A DNA stretch of 64,000 nt from Cynocephalus volans (GCF_027409185.1 NC_084463.1:42200407-42264406); one strand, 5' to 3'; positions 22,641 to 34,868 are shown, counted from the stretch's first letter. The notes: generated by a model from the letters alone, not told the origin. Program-made: numbers and translations.

Positions 22641-25600
22641 CTCTCATCTTTCTACCTATGAGAAGGAGCTAATCACACTTGTGTTATTAATGACTCAACA
22701 CCTAACATCAAGTGGAAATTAGATAATATATTGAACCAAATGGCAAGAAAGACATCACATTTACACAATGCAATTCAGCTAAGCCCATGATTAGAAAAAA
22801 CTTTATAGCCTTGTTTACTTCACCACAATTAAACAAATAAATTAATAAAAGGCCTTTGACAAAATTCAACAATTATTTGTGATTTAAAAACCTCATGTAA
22901 AGCTAGGAATAAAAAGTAAATTCCTTTACTCTTATTGGTGACATGTTTAAGGTAACTTCCGGTTCAGAACAATTTAAGTATGCCTGGTATATTCAAATAC
23001 AATTGACCACCGTACTGGAAATGCTAGACAATAAAATAGGTAAGAAATAATGGCATAAAAATTTCTGACTAAGTAACCTACAAGCCGAAAGAATCTACAA
23101 AACAAACAAACAACAAACAGAAAAAGCACAGATAGGCTAAATGAGTATAAAAGGTTGCTAAATATAAAAAATCAACTCTGTGTAAATGCCAGGACACTGG
23201 AGCAAAAAACGGCAGTGCTTAGAAATCTACAGTTTGCTGAAGAAAAAAGATATGCTATAGTAATAGCATTAAAGAAACACATCAAGTGAGGAAGAGCATC
23301 TCAGCCAAAGGCAGCCTCACAGTGACAGGTCATGAGAGGATGGCATGGGCTCCAGTGCTCCTCTCTGCAGGGATACACCAGGAGGCACTTCCTCTCTCAG
23401 ATCAGGAGCCATCTGTGTGTGCACAGAACACCTCAGACCCCGGGACCCCTATATAAAGTGTGGACTGAGCTTCTTATACCCTGCTGATCCTGCAGGCATA
23501 TTTTCACTGTGGGCCAGCCCCAGCAGAAGAGCCCTCTTGTGTTCTCACCAAGACCAGGTAAAAACCTGGTCAAACACCACATTCACTACTATCAATAAAT
23601 AACGGTGACAAGATGATATAAACCTCAGCCAAACCTAGCTAAGACCCACTATTAATCAGTACATTTGACACCTCAATCAGGGATCAGTTCCAGGTAAGTC
23701 ACTCACCCCAGCAAAACAGCTCAGCTCATTCCACACCTCCTGGAATTAACACAGACAGTAACAAACAGCAAAAATAAATTAAAAAATAGATGCTTACAAT
23801 ATCATAAAAATACTATGACTTAGAGATTAATATAATGACATGTATAAAATCCCCCCTCCAAGAAATAACATAGTTTAGAAACCTAAATAAAAAATAATCA
23901 TGCTCATAAATTGGAAAAACATTATTATAAAGATGTTATTTCTTCTAAAGATGATACATGCATCTATTACAATATCAATGAAAAACAAGTCTTTTTGTGT
24001 AAATTCACTGCTGATTTGAAGAAGAATATAAAAATGCAAAGGGTCCAATAATCTCCAACATGCTTTTGAAAACCAACAGGGTGGGGAGATGTCTCTACAG
24101 GGTATCAGAACATTCTACGAAGGTACAAGGAATAAAACCTTGTGGTATTGATGGAAAGAGGGACAAATGACCTAAAGAGAATCTAGAAAGAGGCTGGTGC
24201 ATGTTGCACAGCTGAGGAAGAACAGAGATTGCTATGCAGAGCTGTTTTCAATTTTTAAATCAATGTTGCTGCATCAAATGGATGTTTATTAGGAAAAATT
24301 TAATAACATTTGATCAGGATATCATACCATACAAAAGGTATTTTACATTTAAATGTAAAAAGTAATTTTGGAAAAAATCTTTATAACTTTGTTATGAGTA
24401 AAGTGCTCTTACATTGCATTTTTATAAACCATAAATTCTAAAGAAATTCTGATGAATTTCTATGAAACTTTATTAGAATTTAGTAATTTCTGCTCATCAA
24501 AAACATCATTAAGAGTATGTAAGGGTAAGACAGAGTGGAAGAAAAAATGTGCAGTTCACATTTCTAACAAAGGCCTTATAGTGCAGAATACATGAAGAAC
24601 TACATATTTCCAAGGAAAAAGACTTCCCAATAGAAAGAGAGCTAAGCCACTTCAATGAGCACTTTACAAAGGAGAAGACATTCCAATGACAAATGAATAC
24701 ATGAAAATGTGTACAAACTCAATAGCAATTAGAGAAGTACAAATTAAAACCGGTAGAAACTAGTGCATACTCATCTGAATGCAAAAACACTGACAACAAA
24801 AGCATGAAACAATAAAAAACACACTACAGATCCAAGAGTTGGCAAAGACAATGAGCAACTGGAATTGATAAGCACTGCTGGTGGCAGTGTCAATTGGCAG
24901 AGCCACTTTGGACCATGGTTTGGAAGCACCTACTCAGGCACGCCCATGAACCAGCAATTCCAGTCCTAGATGGGACAGAAATGCACCAAAAGATTTTACA
25001 AGGAAGTTGTAACAGGACTAGTTGAAATAGAAAAATAGCAGTTTCCGCAAGAGAAAATGGAGAAGATAGTGAGTGGAAGAGGCCCAAAGATTTCCTGAGG
25101 CAGTGCTCATGCTCCATTTCTTGACCTAGGTGGTAGTTACATGGTGTGTTCCCTTTGTGATTATTCATTGACCAGTATGGTTTCGATATTTGTTCTATTA
25201 TTTTTTTAATGCTTTGCTCAATGAAATCAAGTTCATTAAATAAAGGGTGGAGAGGAGGAGCAGGAAGGAGGGATAATACAGGGGCATGAGAAAAATTTTG
25301 TGATAATAGGTATGTTCATTATATTGATTGTGGTGATGGTTTCTTGGGTGCATACATATGTCCAAACATAAAAGTATATACCTTAAGTATATGCATTTCT
25401 TCCATTTCATTTATACTTTAATTAAGCTGTTAAAAGATATAGAATGAATTTCAAACAAAAATTAAAAGAAAACATATAGTCTTAAATAGGTAAAATAAGA
25501 AAAGACTAAGAATATATTAGCTAATCGTTAGTTTCAGTACATTGAAAAGAAAATGTTTAAGTTAGTAGAAGAAAATCATAATAAAAAATCAAAGATACTG

Positions 25601-26180
25601 AAAATAAATATACCACAGAGAGGATTAAAAAATCCAAATGCTGGTGCTGAAAAAGAAAAAAAGAGATTGAAAAAAATAGACTGCTTGAAATTTAATTTAA
25701 AAATTACATATTATATAATTTTAACTATGTATGTTCTAAGTATAAATTTAAAAATATATATTCATAAATTGGACATTAAAATAAAAATTTTATTCATCAA
25801 ACAGTACTGGTTAAAGGATGTAAATAGCAGTCACAGAGAGAAATTAATTGCCTCACAGAAAACCAAATACTTTTATTAAAAAAAAACAAGACAGAGACCC
25901 AAAGAGAAAAGCAGGCAAGAGACTTGAAGAACCACTTTACATAGAAGATTTCTGAGTGTTCAATAATCATATGAAACATGGTAAACATACTTATAGAAAT
26001 TGGGAAAATACAAACTAAAACCACATCAGATAGACAAGACTATACAGTATTGATAAGGATGTGGAATATCTTGAATTATCATGAAGTTGGAGTGTATGTT
26101 GTTTTATCCATCTGGGAAAACTGGCTTTTAGAAAACATGATTCTTCCCCACCATACACACAAATGCTTCAAAAGAGATAT
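22640..26180 (+). mobile_element. Old L1 fragments, sense, partly interrupted
   Basis: Decayed L1 text appears in blocks. RT-like text lies at about 22850 (tttgacaaaattcaacaatt), late ORF2 at about 23760-24000, 3' UTR at about 24600-25440 (cattccaatgacaaatgaat, gccactttggaccatgg), and another L1 start-to-end piece at 25440-26180. No open frame survives. Confidence 0.6.
23335..23640 (+). mobile_element. Possible LTR fragment inside old L1
   Basis: A GC-richer block interrupts L1 text. It contains a TATA-like tatataaag (about 23450) and an aataaa (about 23594), the order expected of an LTR. No terminal TG/CA pair or target duplication was established, so this is tentative. Confidence 0.3.
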
Positions 26181-26189
26181 ACACATAAG

Positions 26190-26490
26190 GTAGAAACCGT
26201 ACATGGTAGCCATACGACCATTCAGTTTACTTTATAATACAATGTCCAATAAATTACATAAAGCACTGAACACTTTATTATAAAATAGGCCTTGTGGTCT
26301 GGGATTTTTGCCCAACTGTAAGCTAATGTAAGTGTTCTGAGCATGATTAAGGTAGGCCGGGCCAAGCTGTAATGTTCAATAAGTTAGGTGTATTAAAAGC
26401 ATTTTTAACAACCATATTTTCAACTTATAATGGGTTTATCAAGATGGAGCCCCATCATAATTTGAACAGTGCATGTATTAGTCATAAAGA
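26190..26490 (-). mobile_element. Tigger-like DNA transposon remnant
   Basis: Shows acactttattataaaatagg, tgcccaactgtaagctaatg, taagttaggtgtattaaaag and ttttcaacttataatgggtt. These are phrases of a common mammalian Tigger-type element that normally ends in a 'cgacttacgatggggtta' region. Subfamily not assigned. Confidence 0.5.
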
Positions 26491-26925
26491 TGTTTGCTGA
26501 AACCAGGAGCGCAATGCAAGAAATAACTACTTCAATGAAGATGAAATTGTAGCTAACAGAAAACACAACTGAAGCATACAATAAACGACCTGAAAATTTC
26601 AACAGAAGGGTTCAACAGTACACTACAGAAAACAGAAGTCAGCATCAGAGAACTTAAAGACTGGTCACTGGCAATCAATCTGGGCAGCAAATTAAATGAA
26701 TGAATGAATGGACAGCATAGCTTAAGAGACTCATGGCGCACCATCAAGAGAAACAACTTACACATGATTGGTATACCAGAAAGACAAAGATAGGAATATA
26801 GAACATATTTTTTAAATAAATGAACAGTAATGGCAGAAAGGTTCCCAAGCCTGGGAAATAAAATAGAAATCCACATTCAGGAAGCTCAAAGGGCACCAAA
26901 TAATCTAAATCAAAAGAGACCCAAC
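26490..26925 (+). mobile_element. L1/HAL1 ORF1-like fragment
   Basis: Sense ORF1-type text, for example ggttcccaagcctgggaaat, aaatccacattcaggaagct and caaagggcaccaaataatct. It stops abruptly at the edge of the GC-rich tandem array. Confidence 0.55.
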
Positions 26926-28315
26926 CCGACACCCTCTGCTGCTCAGCACAGGGATGGGAAAAGCCGACGGTACCCTGATACCGGCGCCCCGGCCCGCTGC
27001 TCTCCACGCCCCGGCCCTCCGCTCTCCGCTGCTCCGCACAGGGATGGGAAAAGCCGACGGTACCCCGATACCAGCGCACCGGCCTGCCGCTCTCCACGCC
27101 ACAGCCCGCCACTCTCCACGCCCCGGGACCGCTGTTCTCCACGCTCCGGCCCACCGCTCTCCTCTGCTCATCGCGGAGATTGGAGAAAAAGCAGATGGTA
27201 CCGCGATACCGGCGCCCTGGCCCGCCGCTCTCCACGCCACAGCCTGCCATTCTCCGCGCCCCAGGACCGCCGCTCCGCACGCCACAGCCCACCGCCCTCT
27301 GCGCTCCAGACCGCCGCTCTCCGTGCCCCGGCCCACTGCTCTCCACGCCCCAAGACTGCCGCTCTCCACTCCCAGGGCCCGCAGCTCTCCACGCCCGGGC
27401 CCGCCGCTCTCCGTGCCCCGGGACCACCGCTCTCCGCAGGGATGGGAGAAGCAGACAGTACCCTGATACCGGCGCCCCGGCCCGCCGCTCTCCATGCCCA
27501 GGACAGACGCTCTCCACTCACCGGCCCGACGTTCTCCATTACTCGGCACAGGGATTTGAGAAGCAGACGATACCCCGATACCGGCGCCCCAGCCCGCCGC
27601 TCTAGACGCCCGGGCCCGCCGCTCTAGACGCCCGGGCCCGCCGCTCTCCCCTACTCGGTGCGGAAACCGGAGAAAAAGCCGACGGTACCCGGGTATCAGC
27701 GCCCTGGCCCGCCGCTCTCCGCGCCCCGGGACCGCCGTTTTCCGCGCCACAGCCCGCCGCTCTCCACGCCCCGGGACCGCCGCTCTCCGCGACCCGGCCC
27801 GCCACTCTCCACGCCACAGCCCAGCGCTCTCCACGCCCCGGCCGCCGCTCTCCACGCCCCGGGACCGCCACTCTCCTCTGCTCGGCGCGGAGATTGGAGA
27901 AAAAGCAGAGGGTATCCCGATACCGGCGCCCCAGCCCGCCGCTCTCCGCGCCCCGGGACCGCCGCTCCCCACGCCACAGCCCGCCGCCCTCTGCGCTCCA
28001 GACCGCCGCTCTCCGCAGGGATGGGAGAAGCAGACAGTATCCTGATACCGGCGCCCCAGCCCGACGCTCTCCACGCCTGGGCCCGCCACTCTCCACACCC
28101 CAGGCCCGCCGCTCTCCACTCCCAGGACCGACACTCTCCCCTACTCGGTGCGGAAACCGGAGAAAAACCCGATTGTACCCCGGTACCAGCGCCCTGGCCC
28201 GCCGCTCTCCACGCCCCGCGACCGCCGCTCTCCGCGCCCCAGCCCGCTGCTCTCCGCGCCCCAGCCCGCCGCTCTCCGCACCCCGGCCCGCCGCTCTCCG
28301 CGGCTCCGCGAATGG
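26926..28315. repeat. CpG-rich minisatellite with higher-order structure
   Basis: About 1.4 kb of roughly 22-bp units of the form cgctctccacgccccggccc, varying by CpG/CpA and by a ccacagcc or gggacc end. Nine longer spacer modules (about 57 bp, each with a 'gataccggcgcccc'-like core) interrupt them, starting near 26946, 27041, 27176, 27438, 27549, 27660, 27890, 28015 and 28150. Spacer heads come in three types: cagggatggg, ggagattgg and cggaaaccgg. The order ggagattgg, cagggat, cggaaaccgg occurs twice (27176-27660 and 27890-28150), so larger blocks were duplicated. Long open frames on both strands (up to 409 codons on the minus strand) are a by-product of the repeat. Confidence 0.93.
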
Positions 28316-28479
28316 CTAGGAGCAGGAACCGCCTGCAGTGAGGCTCCCGGCCCACCGGCGGCGGCTTCAACGGGGCAGGGGCTGCGGCTACACTCTGGCT
28401 GCCCGGGACGGACCTACCGCCGCTTTCCACCACTCCCCCCACCAACTCGCGCTCCCGACAAACGGGGAAACTGACTTAC

Positions 28480-28597
28480 CAGGCCTGAGACGTCCAAAGA
28501 GGATGGAGAAGAGCGTGGACCCAGCAAAGTTCTCCACCTTGGGGGGAACCTGCTTCTCTTCTTCAGACACTCCTGCGGAGCAGCTTTTCCTGTTCAT
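28480..28597 (-). CDS. Unrecognised first coding exon, MNRKSCSAG...
   Basis: Minus-strand exon encoding 39 residues from an ATG at 28595-28597. It starts MNRKSCSAGVSEEEKQVPPK and ends STLFSILFGRLRP. It closes with a good donor (GGCCTG|GTAAGTC) in phase 1. It lies about 70 nt downstream of the predicted start site of a TATA/CCAAT promoter. The peptide has a charged, SEEEK-containing start followed by a hydrophobic stretch. I do not recognise the protein. The second exon would be left of the minisatellite, which would then sit in intron 1; I did not find it. An upstream in-frame ATG at 28771 lies within the promoter and is probably not used. It may also be the remains of a gene whose body is lost. 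Confidence 0.5.
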
Positions 28598-28659
28598 TGA
28601 AAACAGCAAAGCCCAGCGAACACCAACGTTGAAACCACTCTTGAATACAGCTCCGCAGA

Positions 28660-28780
28660 AGAGAAAATGCCGAGAGTGGGCTTGCTCGGCCCATTTATAG
28701 ACTCTGTATTCAAATGAGGGCTCCTGGAATACGCGTTCTGATTGGATAGTTTTACTACTGTTACCAACCAATCAGAAAAC
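28660..28780 (-). promoter_or_regulatory. TATA/CCAAT promoter, minus strand
   Basis: Read on the minus strand: ctgattgg (inverted CCAAT, about 28768-28775), then atccaatcag (about 28736-28746), then tctataaatgg (28691-28701). The second CCAAT box lies about 45 bp upstream of the TATA box, a standard spacing. Transcription would start near 28665 and run into the exon at 28480-28597. The flank 28316-28660 is CpG-rich. Confidence 0.62.
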
Positions 28781-29108
28781 AAAAGGTGAAGAGGCTCCAC
28801 CAAGGGTACTTTCAGTGGACCTTCACCCCTGGAGCCTGTGTTTTTATGGAGGTTGTTCTCATGACCCTGAAAGAAAACGTCAAGATGATTAAGCTGTTAC
28901 TGCCCATCCCCACCTCCACTCAACAACTAGCAACCTGCCATATGCTTTCTGGCTCCGTGGATTTCCTCATTCTGCAGATTTCATAAAAGTAAGTGATCTT
29001 TGGTGTCTGGCCTCTTTCACTTTGTAAGATGTTTTTGTGTTACAGCGACCTCAGTACTTCATTTATTTTTGTCTAAATAACATTACATATATATGGATAT
29101 GCATGTGT
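28781..29108. other. Flank upstream of the promoter
   Basis: No gene or named repeat recognised. Confidence 0.45.
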
Positions 29109-29194
29109 ATGAGGGAACTTCAAAAAGTTCAAGGAAATATTTGTTTTATCTTTTAATTCTATTTTTCCATGAACTTTTTTGAAGTACCCTCATG
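29109..29194 (+). mobile_element. Mariner-type MITE copy 3 (best preserved)
   Basis: Arms gagggaacttcaaaaagttc and gaacttttttgaagtaccctc are near-perfect inverted repeats. The core is tttatcttttaattctattt. Flanked by TATG/CATG-rich text consistent with a TA target. Confidence 0.82.
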
Positions 29195-29199
29195 TGTGT

Positions 29200-31090
29200 G
29201 TATATATATGTACATGTACAAATATATGTATATATTTACCTGTAAGTATTTATATTTACCATCCATTTTTCAGTGTTTATCCATTTATTAGTTGATAGAA
29301 ATTTAGGTTGTTTATACCATTTGGCTATTGCAAATATTGCTGATATACCACTAATTCTATATATGATAACATTATGTAGAGAGATATTTACGTATCCACT
29401 TATTAATCCATGATATGCATAAATTTACTGAAAACTATCCATAATTATCTTATTTATTAGTTTTCCAACGTTTATGCACATATCAGTTCATGAGCATTTG
29501 GGTTTTTTTTCACCATTTGGCATTTGTGAGAAGTGCTATTGTGAACATTTTTTTACAAGTATTTGTCTGTTTCAATTTTTTCAGAGTAGGGGTATGCAAT
29601 TCCCGGTCGTATGGTAATTCTATGTTTAATTTCTTGGAGAACTGTCAAACTTTTCCACAAATGCTGAATTATTTTCCATTCCCCCAGCAATATATGAGAG
29701 TTCCGATATCTACACATCCTTTTCAACAAATTATTCCCATCTTACTAAGTGTGAAGTGGTATCCTGCTGTGTTTGATTTGTATTTTTCTGATGATTAATG
29801 ATATTGACATCTTGTCATGTGCTTTTTAGCCATTTGTACATCTTCTTGGGAGAAATGTCTGTTGAAGTAATTTAGCCATTTTAAGGTCGGGTTGGCCTTT
29901 TAAACTATTGAGTTGTCAGAGTCTTTAGCATATTCTAAATACTAGACTCTTATAAGACACATGACTTTCAGATATTTTCTCTTATTCTCTAAGTTTTCTT
30001 CTCGTCTTCTTGAGAATGTCTTCTGATACACAAAAGTTTGAAAATTTGATGAGGCCCAATTTATCTATTTTCCTTTTGTTGCTTTTGCATTTGGTGTCAT
30101 ATCTAAAAATCCAATATGGTATCATATCTAAGTGTCAAAACAAGGTGATGGAAATTTACCCCCTATGTTTTCATTTAAGAATTGTGCAGTTTTACCTCTT
30201 CTGTTTAGGTTTTTGTCAATTTTAAGTTACTTTTCATATTGTGTGAGATAAGGTTCAAATTCAGTCTTTTCCATGTGGCTATCCAGGTGTCCGGCACCAT
30301 TTGTTGAAGAATGTTTTCCCCCCATTGAATGGCTTTGGCACCCTTTTTGAAGGTTAATTAGTCATGTATGCATGAGTTTATTTTTGGAATCTCAATTCTC
30401 TTCCGTTGTTCTATATGTCTATACTTATGCCAGTACCACCACTTTGTCTTATTATTGTAGTAAGTTTTGAAATCAGGACATGTGCATCCTTCTACATTGT
30501 ACTGTTTCAACATTGTTTGGGCTATTAAGGGTTCCTGGCAATCTCAAATGAATTCTAGATTCAGCTTGTCAATTTCTAAAACTAAATCAGCGGGATCTCT
30601 AATAAAGATTGCATTAAATGGGTAGATCAATTTGCTATATTTCCATTAATTTAGATTTTTAAAAATTTTCAACAATGCTTTACAACTGTTTCCAGAGTCT
30701 AAATTTTGCACTTTTAAGAATGTTTATCCCTACTTTATTCTTTTTAATGCAATTTTATAGGAAAATGTTTTCTTAATTTCATTTTCAGGTTGTTCATTGC
30801 TGGTATACATAAACATAGTTGACTCTTATATGTTGGTCTATTATCCTAGAACTTTGATGGACTCAATTATTAGATTTCTATTTTAGTAGCTTTTTATTGG
30901 ATTTGTTGCCATTATTCATATATAGTATCATGTTATCTGTGTATAGAGATAGTTGTTGTTTTTTTAAAATTTTGATGTCTTTTATTTTTATATATTTATT
31001 TTTGGCCTAATTACCCTGAGTAGAACCTCTAGTAGGATGTTACATAAAAGTGGTGAGAGTAGACAGCCTTATATTTTTTCTGATCCCATG
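29200..31090 (-). mobile_element. Antisense L1, 3' UTR back to the ORF2 RT region
   Basis: Antisense L1 text in order: 3' UTR (ttttcaacaaattattccca), late ORF2 (ccaggtgtccggcaccattt at about 30285) and RT (ttacataaaagtggtgagag at about 31040). The HNRNPL retrocopy follows immediately. The upstream (ORF2 5') part seems to resume at about 34870, so later insertions split one L1. Confidence 0.72.
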
Positions 31091-31099
31091 ATGAATACA

Positions 31100-32203
31100 T
31101 GGCGTGAAGAAAGTGGAGTTGCTTTGGTCAGACAACGCCGGCGACCAGCACGGAGGCCATGGTGGTGGTGTTGGTGGTGGAGGAGCCACAGCAGCAGGTG
31201 GTGGCTACTGGGAGAACTACGATGATCCACACAAAACCCCTGCCTCCCCAGTTGTCCCCATCAGGGGCCTGACTGATGGTGTGGTAGAAGCTGACCTTGC
31301 GGAGGCCTTGCAGGAGTTTGGACTGATCAGCTATGTGGTGGTAATGCCTAAAAAGAGACAAGCGCTGGTGGAGTTTGAAGATGTGTTGGGGGCTTGCAAC
31401 GCAGTGAACTATGCAGCCGGCAACCAAATCCACATTGCTGGTCACCCAGCTTTTGTCAATTACTCTACCAGCCAGATCTCCTGCCGTGGGGACTCGGATG
31501 ACTCCCAGAGTATAAGCAGTGTGCTTTTTTTTTCTTTTTCTTTTTTTTACTATTCTGAACCCTTTGTATTCCATTACCACAGAAGTTCTTTACACTATTT
31601 GTAATGCTTGTGGCCCTGTCCAGAGAACTGTCATTTTCTCAAGAATGGAGTCCAGGCCAAAGGGCCTAGAGGGCCAAAAGCTTCACACAATGGAGATGAC
31701 ATCTACTCTGGCTATTGCACTCTGAAGATTGAATATGCAAAGTCTACATGCCTGAATGTGTTCAAAATGACCAGGATACTTGGGACTACACAAATCCCAA
31801 CCTCAGTGGAGAAGGTGACTCTGGCAGGAACCCCAGCAAATGCCAGAGACAGCCCCCTCTCCTGGGAGATCATCCCACAGAATATGGAGGGCCCCGCAGT
31901 GGGTGCCACAGCCATTACCATGGTGAAGACTACAGGCCCCCCCACTTCACTAGGAAGGGAAAAGGATGGGCCCACCAGTGGGAGGTCACTGTTGGGGCCC
32001 AAGCCACTACAGCCCCCAGTATGGGCACCCCATCCCCTCTCTTAACACCCAAATATGACCCCCAAGCCGACACCCCTGTGCTCATGGTCTATGGCCTGGA
32101 TCAATCTAAAATGAACTGTGATTGAATCTTCAGTGTCTTCTGCTTGTTTGGCAATGCAGAGAACATGAAATTCATGAGGAGCAAGCCAGGGGCCACCATT
32201 TCT
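31100..32203 (+). pseudogene. HNRNPL: Processed HNRNPL pseudogene, frameshifted and 3'-truncated
   Basis: Intron-free sequence matching heterogeneous nuclear ribonucleoprotein L, an RNA-binding splicing regulator with RRM domains. Landmarks in order are DNAGDQHGG, ENYDDPHKTPASPVV, AEALQEFG, VVMPKKRQALVEFEDVLGAC (RRM1), FTILNPLYSITTEVLYTICN (RRM2), CTLKIEYAK, NDQDTWDYTNPNLSG, DTPVLMVYGLDQSKMNCD and then VFCLFGNAENMKFMRSKPGA (RRM3). At least three frame shifts (for example near 31530, 31640 and 31760) and a stop just after KMNCD show it is dead. It breaks off in RRM3 at a T-rich tract. The C-terminal third is missing, unusual for a retrocopy, which normally loses the 5' end. The 5' end also lacks the first exon's start. 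Confidence 0.93.
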
Positions 32204-32640
32204 TTTTTTTTAATTTTAAGATTGGAAAGTGTTAACCACTGTTCTCAGTACTTGGATATTGAATTATTTATCTTTCTGTAAATTGCATGTGTATTTTAAT
32301 TTCAAGGACTGTTAGATTGAACAGAATGATAGAAGTGGCCTTGTAGCATCTTTCCGCTTCAGGCAACAGAAGATGTGCAACACAGTGCTAAGTCTCTGGG
32401 AGCCACCCTGCAGACTTCACAAACGATCTCAATGGAACCTGGAAAGGCCGCTGAGCCCAAAAGGATGCACTGAACGACCACTTGCCACACTTCTCTGATG
32501 GTGACGACTCAGCCTCTGCAAATGTGTATCAATGCCCCAGGGTGGTCCTGCTGACTGAGCCTAGGGCCCCTGCAGCTCCACATTCTTCCTGTTAAACTTG
32601 CTCTCCATAAATTAAGAATTCCAGAGCAGCATTTTTAGCT
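32204..32640. other. Unassigned block after the HNRNPL break
   Basis: Starts with a T-rich tract. It could be HNRNPL 3' UTR joined by an internal deletion, or unrelated host sequence. I cannot decide from sequence alone. Confidence 0.35.
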
Positions 32641-33540
32641 TTTTATTGTGAAAATCTTTGAACATGTATGTGAGTACAGGAGATAAAATGATGAACCCCA
32701 CATACCCATCACCCACATTCAACAATCACCAGTGCATGGAATACCTTGTCTGACCTGTACCCATTTCTGGGCTTCACACAATTCCATTCACAGATATTTC
32801 AGGGAAGTCAGCTAAAATGTGAGTGCCGCTTCACTGTACAGTCACAATACCATTAGTGCAGCAACAATACACTCAGTTTCTTAGTAAGATCAATATCCAC
32901 CCTGTGCTGAAATGCCCTTGATTGTCTTGTAACCTGTTTTGTGAGTTGACTGTTCCTGTCAGGATCCACATCCGCACAACGTCCATGCTCAGCACGTGGC
33001 AAGTGTCTCCTCATCGCTTTGAACATGCAGCTCTGACCCTCTTGTTTCCATTTGTTTGTTGAACAATCTGTTCGATGCCTTATAGGATTTTGCTGGTAGC
33101 AAACTCCAAATCCTTTGTCTTCTGGGACTTTCCTGTTACCAGTAGTGGGTGGATCAGATTCAAGGGGTTTTAGGCAAGACATGGATGTTGGGGCTCAGGC
33201 CACTCCCTGTGCCTCTCATCAGAGCTCAGCCGGTGCTGGACGTTCCTGCTTTGTGATGTTGGGATGAATTGTGCATTCCCTGTGTCATCATGACCCACCA
33301 TGACATTTTACTGGGTGGCTTTAGAAATCATTGATGATCAGGGCCTAGATTATTTCACTAGAGGTTGCAAAATGACAATTTTCAAATTCAGTCATTTTTT
33401 CTGTATTTATTGTCTGGGATGTTTCTGATAAGTTGGACTTTTAATATTACCATTTGACTTTTTCAAGGAAAATTTTCTAAACTAAAGGAGAAAGGAAAGG
33501 TGCTTCATTCTTTTATCACTTGGTACTGAGCATGATCCAA
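32640..33540 (+). repeat. Ancient mammalian interspersed repeat
   Basis: Contains degraded forms of well-known repeat phrases such as atgaaccccacatacccatc, cattcaacaatcaccagtgc, aggatccacatccgcacaac, ggttttaggcaagacatgg and ggttgcaaaatgacaatttt. Family not assigned (old L1 3' region is my guess). Confidence 0.45.
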
Positions 33541-33615
33541 ATGTGACCCCAAGAGATTTTTAATGTCATTGTCAACTAGGAAACTTGAATCACATCTGAT
33601 ATCTTTCGATGCATT

Positions 33616-34868
33616 GCTACTACTGATCTTTTTCTTAATTTTTTTAAAAAATTACTTATTAGCATATTCATTCTTACAAATCATATTTCTTTATGCTCTT
33701 TGCCTGACCTATCACTTCCAAACTCCTTCCCTCCTTACCCCCATCTCTCGTATCCTTAGGTTTGTTCTCTCCTTCAGAAAGTTCAATGTACCATTGTGGT
33801 CTTTTCTTTCTTTCTTTCCTTCATTCCTTTCTTCATCCCTCCTTCTCTCCCCCCTCATGCCCCTTTCCTTCCTTCCTAGCAGCCAGTTATGAGTGAGAAC
33901 ATGCAGTATTTCTGTTTCTTTGTCTGGCTTATTTCACTTAACATAATTTTCTCCAGACTCATCCATGTTGTCGCAAATGGTAGAATTTCATTCTTTCTTA
34001 TGGCAGAATAGTATTCCATTGTGTAGATATACCACATTTTCCTTATCCAGCCATCTGTCAATGGACATTTAGGTTGGTTCCAACTCTGTAAAAAGAGTTA
34101 CAAAAAAGAAAATGCAGGTATCCCTTTGACATAATGATTTCCATTTGTATGGGTGTATACCCAGCAGTGGGATTGCTGGATCATATGGCAGTTCTATCTG
34201 TAATTGTATGAGGTACCTCTATACCATTTTCCATAATGGCTGCTCTAATTTGCAGTCCCACGAACAGTGTAGGAGCTTTCCCCTTTCTCTGCATCCTTGC
34301 CAGCTTTAACTCTCTTTATTTTTAGATAGATGTGGAGTCACAATGCCTGTGTAAGAAATAACACGAAATCCCATGTACACTTTACCCAGTTTCCCCCAAT
34401 GGTGACATCTTGCAAAACTATACGACAAGGTCATAACCGGGTTATGACATTGCCAGATTCAAGATACAGAACGTCTCCCCCCCACACCCCCCAGGATCCC
34501 TCATGTTTCTATTTTACTTCCACACACACAGTCCCTCTGCCCCATCCCCTCCTTTAACCCTTGGAAACCACTCACGTGTTGTCCTTTTCTGTTCATTTCA
34601 AGCATGTTATATAAATGGAATAACATAGTCTTAACCTTTTGGGACTGGCTTTCTTCACTCATCATAATTCTCTGGAGATTCACACAGGTTGTTGGGTGTA
34701 TTGATGGTTCTTTGCTTTTTGTTGCTGAGTAGTATTCCATGGTATGGATTTGCCACTGTTTGTTTAACCAGTCACCAGCTGAAGGAGGAAATCAGGGTTG
34801 TTTCCAGTTTGTAACTGTTATGAATAAGGCTGCTATAAACATTCATCGACAGGTTTTTGGGTGAATGT
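33616..34868 (-). mobile_element. Several antisense L1 3' ends
   Basis: Three antisense 3' portions follow one another. 33616-34110 has gtgagaacatgcagtatttc and gtattccattgtgtagatat. 34130-34330 has acccagcagtgggattgctg. 34330-34868 is older, with gtattccatggtatggattt. A pyrimidine-rich tract (33800-33875) lies in the first. Confidence 0.7.

Noticed and set aside
26905..28134. 409-codon minus-strand open frame in the minisatellite
   Set aside because: Low-complexity product of roughly 22-bp GC-rich units. Comparable frames exist on the other strand, there is no splice or start context, and no recognisable domain.
26926..28315. CRISPR-like array or PRDM9 13-mer hotspot array
   Set aside because: Eukaryotic minisatellite with contiguous units and no unique spacers. 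The units do not fit CCNCCNTNNCCNC exactly.
31128..31580. 150-codon minus-strand open frame
   Set aside because: Antisense shadow of the HNRNPL retrocopy.
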